From NCBI GenBank assembly GCA_047291315.1, contig JBDPYZ010000008.1:60780-124779 (forward strand): a stretch of DNA of 64,000 nt, given 5' to 3'. The notes under the pieces are model-generated. The model saw only the letters and a list, made by a program, of their open reading frames with translations. It ran no database searches and was not told the DNA's origin. This DNA comes from Arsenophonus fragariae. GTDB lineage: Bacteria > Pseudomonadota > Gammaproteobacteria > Enterobacterales > Enterobacteriaceae. This document shows positions 1-8,030 of this stretch, one piece after another; the first letter of the stretch is position 1, and each line of letters starts with the position of its first letter. The translations under genes were made by a program, and so were the position numbers.

Positions 1-1905
1 AATTAGTTGTAGTAATGTTTTCGGTGATTCTTTAACTAATTCAGGGTAAACCCGCTCAAGATCAGCTAATAACTGAACCCCTTGTGCAACCGTCCACACT
101 TGTTTTTCATTTACTAAATGATCTGCTAACCAAATAACTAATTCCTTCACCTGGCAAGAAGTATTTTGAGCAAGATATTTCAATAGTTTTGGAAATAGTT
201 CAGCTAAATTTTGCGATCTCAAGGGACAAGACACACCACTAATTGTTGCTTTCTTATGAGAAATATTGATGTCAAAACCTAATGTACTTAATAATACTTT
301 TACTCGATAAAAAGTTTCAATTTCCTTCTCTGTTAATGCGAGATTTACTGGTATAAGTAAGGGTTGAGATTTTAATCCTTTATCAGTAGGAATTAATTGA
401 CTTCGTTTCAAATATCGCTCAGCTTCCGCTAATGATAACAAACTTATTCCAAATGATGATTCAATAAATGCGAAATTTTTAGAATAAATTGTTAGTATTT
501 TACCAAATGTATAATTTTTATCATTTTTTTCTACAAAAACCGATTTTACTGCTATTTTCTCAGTTTTTATGGGTTTTCGCTCTGGAAAAAGTGGGGGGGA
601 TTCTTGTTTACATGGCTCATTTTGCATCAATTGCTGATAAAGCTCACCTTGTTTTTTGTTATAAATTTTTTTAGCTATTTTTCCATTATTGTAACAAGAA
701 AATGATGTAGTCTCAGATGGCAAAATTTGGCTACTTGCACTTAATTTTGTTATTGTTTCCATTTCTTGCTCTTCAAGAACTAAATGCTGCTTTGAATCAT
801 CTGAGGCAAAAAAATTTTCACCAGCAGCTAAACGATTTTGCAATCCTAAAACAGTATGAGTTTCCTGTTTTGAACTATCAGCTACTTGATTAAATTGTTT
901 TTGGTTTTGTTGTTGGCTTAATACCGTGTTCACACCCTGATATACAAAATCATGAACCAATCTTGCTTGGTGAAAACGGACTTCCTGTTTAGCTGGGTGA
1001 ACATTAACATCAACATAGTGAGGATCAATATTTAAATAAAGCACATAAGCCGCTTGCTGTTCTTCTTGCAGACGATCAGCATAGGCCTGACGAATTGCAT
1101 GATTGATTAATCGATCGCGCATCATGCGCCCATTAACATAACAATATTGAATTTCAGCTGCCTTACCTAAATAGGGATTAGTTATCCAGCCTTTAATTGC
1201 TAAATCACCATGTTGCCAACATAATTTCAGCACATTTTGCATAAAAATACTGCCGCAAATAGCAGCCAGTCGCCGTTCATATTGCTCTTCATTATTTGTC
1301 GCTCGATACTGGCGAACTAATTTACCATTATGATGTAAGTTGATCGCAACATCGAAACGCGCTAACGCTATTCTACGTACAACCTCATCAATATGGTTAA
1401 ATTCGGTTTTTTCCGTGCGTAAAAATTTACGTCGAGCCGGCGTATTATAAAACAGATCAAGAACTTCAACTGTTGTTCCTATTGGATGAGCGGCAGGTTT
1501 TAGCGTAACATTCATCTCACGCCCTTCAGCATAAGCTTGCCAGGCTTCTGTTTGTGTCTTGATGCGTGAAGTTAGTATTAAACGAGAAACAGAACTAATA
1601 CTAGCAAGCGCTTCTCCTCTAAATCCCATACTCATAATAGCGGCAAGATCTTCTAGCGTAGCTATTTTGCTAGTAGCATGTCGCTCCAACGCTAGTGTTA
1701 AATCTTCTTTGGCGATACCACTACCATTATCATGGATACGGATAAGTTTTGCACCACCACGCTCAATTTCAATATCAATACGATTAGCACCTGCGTCAAG
1801 ACTATTTTCGACTAACTCTTTCACAACCGATGATGGGCGTTCAACAACTTCACCCGCAGCAATTTGATTAGCTAACTGAGGAGAAAGAATTTGTATCGCT
1901 GACAT
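1..1905 (-). CDS. mutL: DNA mismatch repair protein MutL (C-terminus cut by window edge)
   Basis: MutL couples MutS mismatch recognition to MutH incision and UvrD unwinding. The minus frame is open from ATG at 1905 to the window edge, about 635 codons with no stop, so only the last few residues can be missing. The N-terminus carries the GHKL ATPase signature (NQIAAGEVVERP, then KELVENSLDAG), and the DNA-binding and dimerisation parts follow a long Gln/Ser-rich linker. At 635+ residues it is a little longer than the E. coli protein (615), with the extra length apparently in the linker. GAGG lies 6 bases before the ATG. It follows amiB by 21 bases in the usual tsaE-amiB-mutL order; miaA and hfq would lie outside the window. 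Confidence 0.96.
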   Translation of the reverse strand, partial: MSAIQILSPQLANQIAAGEVVERPSSVVKELVENSLDAGANRIDIEIERGGAKLIRIHDNGSGIAKEDLTLALERHATSKIATLEDLAAIMSMGFRGEALASISSVSRLILTSRIKTQTEAWQAYAEGREMNVTLKPAAHPIGTTVEVLDLFYNTPARRKFLRTEKTEFNHIDEVVRRIALARFDVAINLHHNGKLVRQYRATNNEEQYERRLAAICGSIFMQNVLKLCWQHGDLAIKGWITNPYLGKAAEIQYCYVNGRMMRDRLINHAIRQAYADRLQEEQQAAYVLYLNIDPHYVDVNVHPAKQEVRFHQARLVHDFVYQGVNTVLSQQQNQKQFNQVADSSKQETHTVLGLQNRLAAGENFFASDDSKQHLVLEEQEMETITKLSASSQILPSETTSFSCYNNGKIAKKIYNKKQGELYQQLMQNEPCKQESPPLFPERKPIKTEKIAVKSVFVEKNDKNYTFGKILTIYSKNFAFIESSFGISLLSLAEAERYLKRSQLIPTDKGLKSQPLLIPVNLALTEKEIETFYRVKVLLSTLGFDINISHKKATISGVSCPLRSQNLAELFPKLLKYLAQNTSCQVKELVIWLADHLVNEKQVWTVAQGVQLLADLERVYPELVKESPKTLLQLI

Positions 1906-1926
1906 AATGACCTCTGTCGCATTCCA

Positions 1927-3222
1927 TCATTTTGGAGCTGCTTGTAAGGGGTGATGGGTAAAATAATTGCGTAATCCTTGATGAATAGCTACTGCCAAAC
2001 TTTCCTGATAATCATCGGAAACTAAAAGACGTTCTTCAAAAAGATTACTAATAAAACCTGTTTCCACAAGAATGGATGGAATATCGGGAGAACGAAGTAC
2101 ACCAAGACTGGCATGTTCCGGATCATATTTATGAATACTACCAATTTTACTTAATTCTTTCAGTACTTTTACCGCGGCAGCATAACCTACACGCTGAGAA
2201 TTGCCAAATTGCAAATCTAAAACAGCTTGACTAAGATAAGGATCCGCGGCGCCATTTACTAACGCATCACCTGCGCCGCCTAACAATTCAGATTGCTTCT
2301 CATGTTGTTCAAGCCAATTACCCAATTCACTATTCGCTCTTCGATTAGAAAGAACCCAAACAGAAGCACCTCGGGCTCGATTATTAGGTGCTACATCAGC
2401 ATGAATTGAAACGAGCATATCAGCCGCTTTTTGTCGTGCCACTTCTGAACGACCCGCTACAGAAATAAAATAATCGCCAGTACGCGTCATCACTGGTTTA
2501 AACAACGGATCTGTCTTTAAATGGTTCTCTAATTTACGCGCGATACTCATTGTTATATTTTTTTCACGATGACCATTTTGCCCAATTGCGCCTGGATCTT
2601 TACCACCATGTCCAGCATCAATTGCCACGACAACTTGTCGGGTACCTTTAGGTAAATTTTTATATATTGAGGGGGTTGGAGAATAATTGGCTAATTTTTT
2701 TTTCTCAGCTTGTGAATTAATTATTAGCGATTTATTGGTTACTTCAGTTGACGACTGAAATGTCTGAGGCTGTGACACACCAGCGCGACTATTCTTTAAC
2801 GTAAAAACTATTTGATAGTAATGATTTATTTGTTCAACCACCGCACTTGCTGTCACTGCATTTGCCAGCTCGATAACAATACGTTGATATTGACTATTCG
2901 GTGGCTGGCTGGTACGAACCCCTTTAACCAGATTGTTATTTATAAATTTCATTGGCAATCCAGATACCTGATAAGATTGACGAAAATCGACAATCAAACG
3001 CTCAGGTTCATGGAGAGGAAAAAAACGGTACTCTGGATTACCTCCAGCAAAGTGTAAAGTGACTTTTGCTTCGGATAAGTTATCATTGACGTGAATTTTG
3101 GATAAAGTTGCAGCCTGTGCATTAGATAACAATAAGTTGCTAAGTAATATCATTGTCATTAATAAAAAAAAACCATGAGTTTGCCATCTTTTTATTATAT
3201 TAATTATCGAAGTCGTCATCAT
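1927..3222 (-). CDS. amiB: N-acetylmuramoyl-L-alanine amidase AmiB
   Basis: Periplasmic zinc amidase that cuts the amide bond between MurNAc and the stem peptide during daughter-cell separation; in E. coli it is activated by EnvC. Residues 1-37 look like a signal peptide with a long hydrophobic core ending in AQA. An AMIN-type domain occupies about 40-145, followed by a Ser/Gln-rich linker. The Amidase_3 catalytic domain starts near residue 195, with zinc ligands His205 (DAGHGG), Glu220 and His274 (SIHAD) and the late catalytic Glu in a VETGF motif. The protein stops soon after the catalytic domain, with no LysM repeat, which some AmiB orthologues carry. AGGA sits 9 bases before the ATG. It lies 14 bases after tsaE and 21 before mutL. 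Confidence 0.96.
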   Translation of the reverse strand: MMTTSIINIIKRWQTHGFFLLMTMILLSNLLLSNAQAATLSKIHVNDNLSEAKVTLHFAGGNPEYRFFPLHEPERLIVDFRQSYQVSGLPMKFINNNLVKGVRTSQPPNSQYQRIVIELANAVTASAVVEQINHYYQIVFTLKNSRAGVSQPQTFQSSTEVTNKSLIINSQAEKKKLANYSPTPSIYKNLPKGTRQVVVAIDAGHGGKDPGAIGQNGHREKNITMSIARKLENHLKTDPLFKPVMTRTGDYFISVAGRSEVARQKAADMLVSIHADVAPNNRARGASVWVLSNRRANSELGNWLEQHEKQSELLGGAGDALVNGAADPYLSQAVLDLQFGNSQRVGYAAAVKVLKELSKIGSIHKYDPEHASLGVLRSPDIPSILVETGFISNLFEERLLVSDDYQESLAVAIHQGLRNYFTHHPLQAAPK

Positions 3223-3236
3223 GATTAGTATTCCTA

Positions 3237-3695
3237 TTATGACAATTTTTCTAATAACATTTCCCCATATGCTGATAACGCGACAAATCGTGCCTGCCTT
3301 CCATTATTGTCATATGGTAGATAGAGTTCAAGATCAGCGCATGGTAAAATCCCTTCACCTTTTTTTGGCCACTCCACCAAACATATAGCCTGCCAATCAA
3401 AATAATCACGGATACCCATAAATTCAAGCTCTTCAGGATCAGTTAAACGATATAAATCAAAATGATAAACGGGACTAGGGGCCAGTAAATACGATTCAAC
3501 TAACGTGTAAGTTGGACTTTTTACATGTCCTTGGTAACCTAAACCTTGCAAAAAACCGCGACAAAAAGTCGTTTTCCCAGCACCCAGATCTCCATATAAA
3601 TAAAGAGTAAAACATCGCTTACAAAGCTGTGCTAAACGATGTCCTAAAGCTATTGTTGCTTTTTCATTAGCAAGCAATAATATAAGTTCTTTCAT
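3237..3695 (-). CDS. tsaE: tRNA threonylcarbamoyladenosine biosynthesis ATPase TsaE
   Basis: TsaE is the ATPase partner of the TsaB-TsaD complex that transfers threonylcarbamoyl to A37 of ANN-decoding tRNAs. The 152-residue product matches the family in full: the P-loop GDLGAGKTTF lies near residues 35-44, followed by the KSPTYTLVE, HFDLYRL and EELEFMGIRDYF blocks, with a CLVEWP segment after them. It heads a tsaE-amiB-mutL operon. In E. coli nnr (yjeF) lies just upstream; here nnr and queG are missing and a 1.3 kb gene-free stretch begins. No convincing Shine-Dalgarno is visible before this ATG, but the homology starts at residue 1. Confidence 0.95.
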   Translation of the reverse strand: MKELILLLANEKATIALGHRLAQLCKRCFTLYLYGDLGAGKTTFCRGFLQGLGYQGHVKSPTYTLVESYLLAPSPVYHFDLYRLTDPEELEFMGIRDYFDWQAICLVEWPKKGEGILPCADLELYLPYDNNGRQARFVALSAYGEMLLEKLS

Positions 3696-5044
3696 AAAAA
3701 TATTGCTACTTTTTGTTTGTAATTTTTTTATTTAATAGTCCAATTAATCAAATATACCATAAAAAACTATTACTTACCGAATATTATAACGATATTTAAT
3801 GTTATTTTTTCCAACAAAAATTACATTATATGCTTATCACATTCAGCTAGTTAATCTTTTTTAATTGCTTGCTCTTATCAAGGTTCTATCATTTGATCTG
3901 AACAAATTTATATAATTAAAAGCAAACATATAAAAATTTCCATTAATAATAAAAAAATCAACATTTTATTGTGTAATATTGTTGGTAGATAATCATAAAA
4001 CTGACTTCATAAACAAAACCATGAAATATTTTTGGCTTAAACGATTAAGTTATTTGGTTCAGAGAAGCTTTTTTACATTACTAATGAGGCTCGATACTAT
4101 ATCGAGACATAGGTAAATACCCGCTAATTTAAAAAATATTATATTACCTTAGGTAGCTACGCCTTCAAATATATCGATAAAATGATGCTTTTATATAAAT
4201 AAAGACCTTACCAAAATAATAATAGTGCTTTTCGCTCAATATCTCACTATTAACACAATATTTTCTAGAGTAGATACTACAATTTTGCTTGTGTATAAAA
4301 TAAAAATACATTGATCATAAAAAAATAATTATATAATAAATTATCAAAAAAAATAAATATTTTTTAGATTTTTTTCAATAGGTTAAATGATATTCATGAA
4401 GAAAAACATCAATAGTGATAGAGATAAAAAAGCGCATTTACCTGTGGATAACTCTGTGAAACAAAGCAAAAGACATACTGTATGCCATATCCAAAATTCA
4501 ATTGTAAATGCATAAATTATTTTAACTAAGAAAATGCAGCAGCTTAAGCCATAAAATTCCTAAGATTAATGTAAACAACAACATCAATTCACCTACAATA
4601 TATCTTAAATACTAAAATAATTTCCCTGCCAAGAATAACACCACATGTTCACTTCACTGATAAAGTATATGCCGTAACATCTACTTCAAAATTGAGGGAG
4701 TGCAATCTATACTAATAGATACAATTTGCAAGTCCTATGTGCCCGATTTTTCAAATAAATTTCATCTCGACAAGCTATATAATTATTGACTATTGATCAA
4801 GACTTTGACTTCTTTCAGTAGCTAATCTCCTATCTAAAAATAGACGGTTTTTATCAGAGTGCAACAAAAAATTTTATCCTTACTAAATTAAATAAAATTC
4901 AAAATAGAAAAATAAAATTCACCAACAAAATAGGTATAAACAGTCACTAAACTTTGCGTAACAAAGAAACTGAAAAACATGTAAAAAACAATAAATTATA
5001 TTACAGATTTTTATACTAGTTATGATCAAAAAAGAATTTCAATT
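3696..5044. other. Gene-free A+T-rich stretch where nnr and queG would be expected
   Basis: About 1.35 kb without a credible reading frame between tsaE and the tRNA-Gly remnant. In E. coli the same interval holds nnr and queG. I could not trace a recognisable piece of either gene, so they are deleted or eroded past recognition by eye. Two local structures stand out: an inverted repeat with 7-base arms at 4090-4106 (CTCGATA/TATCGAG around CTA), and one perfect DnaA-box consensus in reverse orientation at 4443-4451 (TGTGGATAA). A tsaE promoter must lie at the left end of this stretch but I cannot place it. Confidence 0.7.
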
Positions 5045-5108
5045 GGGAAACGAAACTCGAACTCGCGACCTTGCCAAGGTCGCACTCTACCAACTGAGCT
5101 ATTCCCGC
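5045..5108 (-). pseudogene. tRNA-Gly remnant (defective)
   Basis: The minus strand keeps the 5' acceptor GCGGGAA, the whole D arm and the T arm of the enterobacterial tRNA-Gly(GCC) that sits upstream of orn in E. coli. It is broken in three ways. The variable loop is gone, so the anticodon stem and T stem share a base. The 3' acceptor strand stops matching after TTTCCC, with no GC and no CCA. The anticodon loop reads TTGGCAA, so the triplet is GGC (Ala) instead of GCC (Gly). That anticodon change equals a single base substitution, or a flip of the self-complementary stem-loop. It is very unlikely to fold or be charged normally. Confidence 0.8.
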
Positions 5109-5266
5109 ATATTGATAACAACAATATTACCAATCACTTATGGGTTGCGAATTATACGAAAAAATGTCAAACGGACAAGTAGTTTTAACCATAAAAAATT
5201 TATTTTCAATCTAAATGCTGAATTAAAATAGCAAATCGCTCATAATCAGTGTGATAATAACACGAT

Positions 5267-5812
5267 TTAAAGGTTGATAAAGTGTTGACGATAATAAGCT
5301 AATTCTGCAATAGATTCCCGTATATCTTCTAAAGCCTGATGGGTATTTTTTTTTGTAAAACCAGGCAATATATCCGGCCTCCAACGGCGAACCAGTTCTT
5401 TTAAGGTACTAACATCTAAATAACGGTAATGGAAGTATTTTTCCAACTCAGGCATATATTTGAATAAAAAACGACGGTCTTGAGCGACACTATTACCACA
5501 AATAGGTGAAACCCCCATAGGTAACCACTTTTCTAAAAATGCAATTGTGGCTAATTCTGCTTTTTTTTCATCATGTTGACTAGATTTAACTCTATCAATC
5601 AGTCCACTTTTAGTATGAGTTTTAACATTCCACTCATCCATAAGTAATAACTGTTGCTCCGATTGATAAATGGCAATCACTGGCCCTTTGGATAAAATAG
5701 TTAAGTTGGAATCAGTGACTATTGTTGCGATCTCAATGATCCGATCCTGTTCCGGATCTAATCCCGTCATTTCCAAATCTATCCAAATCAAATTATTCTT
5801 ACTATTTAACAT
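5267..5812 (-). CDS. orn: Oligoribonuclease Orn
   Basis: DEDDh 3'-5' exonuclease that degrades di- and very short oligoribonucleotides, finishing mRNA decay. The exonuclease motifs are all present: WIDLEMTGLD (Exo I), GNSVAQDRRF (Exo II), and HQALEDIRES (Exo III) with the catalytic His before the last Asp. I chose the ATG at 5812 because AGGA lies 7 bases upstream and because the product (MLNSKNN...) then has 181 residues, the same as E. coli Orn. The frame itself stays open to an earlier ATG at 5851. Orn is transcribed away from rsgA, the usual arrangement. Confidence 0.96.
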   Translation of the reverse strand: MLNSKNNLIWIDLEMTGLDPEQDRIIEIATIVTDSNLTILSKGPVIAIYQSEQQLLLMDEWNVKTHTKSGLIDRVKSSQHDEKKAELATIAFLEKWLPMGVSPICGNSVAQDRRFLFKYMPELEKYFHYRYLDVSTLKELVRRWRPDILPGFTKKNTHQALEDIRESIAELAYYRQHFINL

Positions 5813-5943
5813 GTTATATCCTAGGTTCCATTCTAAACTGATAGCATGCAATACTTAGTGTATGATAGCTGCTTAAAAGCACAACTGCGATAACTCATTG
5901 ATAATGAATTCAATCAATAAACCAATAAAACTAGTGAGGTCAG

Positions 5944-6993
5944 GTGGCTAAAAAAAAATTTACCAAAGGCCAACAACGCCGAATATATGCAAACCATCAA
6001 ACTAAACTAAAAAAACAATCTCATCAAGATATTGATGATAATCAGCTTGGCACTCCTCAAGACGGGTTAGTTATTAGCCGTTTTGGTCAGCATGCAGACA
6101 TCGAGACAAATGAAGGTGACATTCAACGCTGTAATATTCGTCGAACAATCCACTCATTAGTCACAGGTGATCGTGTTATTTGGCGTCCTGTTCTAAATAA
6201 ACAATCTAATATAAAAGTTAACGGTGTAATAGAAGCAGTCTATGAAAGAACATCAGTCTTGACTCGTCCCAATTACTATGACGGACTTAAGCCTATTGCG
6301 GCTAATATCAACCAAGCGATCATTGTCTCAGCAATCTTACCCCAATTATCATTAAATATTATTGATCGTTATTTAGTTGCCTGCGAAACACTTAATATTG
6401 CGCCAATTATTATTTTAAATAAAATTGACCTGCTCAATAAAAAGAATAGAAAAGAGATAAATAAAGTAATAAAATTTTATCATAATATTGGCTATGTTGT
6501 TTTAGAGGTCTCTAGCTATACTAATGAAGGAATAGAAACACTTATTGAGATCCTTATAGGAAAAATATCTATTTTTGTCGGGCAATCTGGTGTTGGTAAG
6601 TCTAGTTTGATTAATAACTTACTACCTAACAATGAAAAAAAAAGCTTAATCAACCAAGTATCTGATAATTCAGGATTAGGTCAACATACAACAACAACTA
6701 CGCGTATTTACCATTTCGCCAAAGGCGGGGATCTTATCGATTCGCCAGGTATCCGTGAATTTGGATTATGGCATCTGACAAAGGAACAAATAACTAAAGG
6801 GTTTGTCGAATTTAGGCAATACATAGATTACTGTAAATTTCGGGATTGTAAGCATTTAGATGATCCTGAATGTGCTTTACAACAAGCAGTAACCGCTGGA
6901 AAAATAGCAAAATCACGTTTTGAAAATTATCATCGTATTTTAGCAAGCATGGAACAAATAAAACCACGTAGACCTTTTATAGATAATAAATAG
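5944..6993 (+). CDS. rsgA: Small ribosomal subunit biogenesis GTPase RsgA
   Basis: Circularly permuted GTPase that helps mature the 30S subunit and releases immature-factor complexes late in assembly. GTG start with GAGG about 7 bases upstream. The 349-residue product has a Lys-rich N-terminus, an OB-fold (about 40-105), then G4 NKID at 159-162, the P-loop GQSGVGKSS at 213-221 and G3 DSPG at 266-269. The order G4-G1-G3 is the family hallmark. A C-terminal zinc site uses Cys297, Cys302, His304 and Cys310. Length is one residue from E. coli RsgA. It is divergent from orn and followed by psd, as in E. coli. Confidence 0.96.
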   Translation: MAKKKFTKGQQRRIYANHQTKLKKQSHQDIDDNQLGTPQDGLVISRFGQHADIETNEGDIQRCNIRRTIHSLVTGDRVIWRPVLNKQSNIKVNGVIEAVYERTSVLTRPNYYDGLKPIAANINQAIIVSAILPQLSLNIIDRYLVACETLNIAPIIILNKIDLLNKKNRKEINKVIKFYHNIGYVVLEVSSYTNEGIETLIEILIGKISIFVGQSGVGKSSLINNLLPNNEKKSLINQVSDNSGLGQHTTTTTRIYHFAKGGDLIDSPGIREFGLWHLTKEQITKGFVEFRQYIDYCKFRDCKHLDDPECALQQAVTAGKIAKSRFENYHRILASMEQIKPRRPFIDNK

Positions 6994-7091
6994 TTATAAA
7001 TATAACGCTGGAATTCATAAAAAGCATAGGTACAATAACTATCTTTTTTTGATTACAACCCAATAACATTATGATCAGACTAGAGGTTAAT

Positions 7092-8009
7092 GTGCTGGAA
7101 AAAATAAAGTTCAAATTACAATATCTATTACCAAAACAAGGGCTAACACAATTAGCAGGTTGGCTTGCGGATCAAAAAGCGGCTGGATTTACTCAGTTAA
7201 TGATCAAGCTTTTTGCTAAATTCTATAAAGTTGATATGACAGAAGCGAAAGCAAGCGAATTTTCAGCTTATTCCACCTTTAATGAATTTTTTACTCGCCC
7301 ATTAAAAGAAAATATTCGTCCTATTGTTGTAGGCAGCAATCAACTTGCTCTACCTACCGATGGTATAATAAGCCAATTAGGATTAATTATGGATGATCAG
7401 ATCTTACAAGCTAAAGGTCATTCTTACAGTTTAGCGGCATTATTAGCAGGTAATTATATACTGGCCGATAAGTTTCGTAATGGGTTGTTTGTAACTGCTT
7501 ACTTGTCTCCACGTAACTACCATCGTGTTCATATGCCTTGTGAGGGCTTGCTAACTGAAATGATTTATGTTCCTGGTGATCTTTTTTCCGTTAACCAACT
7601 GACTACAGCTAACGTTCCTAATCTTTTTGCCCGTAATGAACGTCTAATCTGTATTTTTGACACGCCGGTTGGAAAAATGGCACAAATTCTAATAGGCGCC
7701 ACAATTGTCGGAAGCATAGATACTAGCTGGTGTGGTTGTGTCAATAATGAACGTGAAGGGATTATCAAACGCTGGACTTACCCAGAAAAAGATAAGACAG
7801 GTGCAGTCTATCTGAAAAAAGGCGAAGAAATGGGAAAATTCAAACTTGGTTCAACCGTTATCAATTTGTTTGAATCTAACCATATCAAACTTAATTCTGT
7901 TCTAGAACAAGGAACCGTCACTCGAGTAGGTGAATTATTAGCAGAATCAATTTATCCAAATACTGGAGAACATACTAATCCACAAAATTTAATAGATGGA
8001 TCTGAATAA
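7092..8009 (+). CDS. psd: Phosphatidylserine decarboxylase proenzyme
   Basis: Inner-membrane enzyme that decarboxylates phosphatidylserine to phosphatidylethanolamine, with a pyruvoyl cofactor made by self-cleavage. The frame opens at an ATG at 7071, but I place the start at the GTG at 7092. GAGG sits 6 bases before it, homology begins there, and the key residues then take the E. coli numbers: Asp90, His147 and Ser254 of the LGST cleavage motif. The C-terminal tail after the pyruvoyl-bearing segment is shorter than in E. coli. mscM follows 21 bases later, the conserved psd-mscM pair. Confidence 0.95.
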   Translation: MLEKIKFKLQYLLPKQGLTQLAGWLADQKAAGFTQLMIKLFAKFYKVDMTEAKASEFSAYSTFNEFFTRPLKENIRPIVVGSNQLALPTDGIISQLGLIMDDQILQAKGHSYSLAALLAGNYILADKFRNGLFVTAYLSPRNYHRVHMPCEGLLTEMIYVPGDLFSVNQLTTANVPNLFARNERLICIFDTPVGKMAQILIGATIVGSIDTSWCGCVNNEREGIIKRWTYPEKDKTGAVYLKKGEEMGKFKLGSTVINLFESNHIKLNSVLEQGTVTRVGELLAESIYPNTGEHTNPQNLIDGSE

Positions 8010-8030
8010 TTTTATCTGAGGAATCATATT

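Noticed and set aside
4300..4500. Possible oriC around the DnaA box
   Set aside because: Only one perfect box and almost no GATC sites; enterobacterial oriC has several boxes and about eleven GATC, and the flanking genes are not mnmG/mioC.
7565..7768. Minus-strand frames inside psd, mscM and other intact genes
   Set aside because: They lie fully inside well-conserved genes on the other strand and have no homology or start signals of their own.
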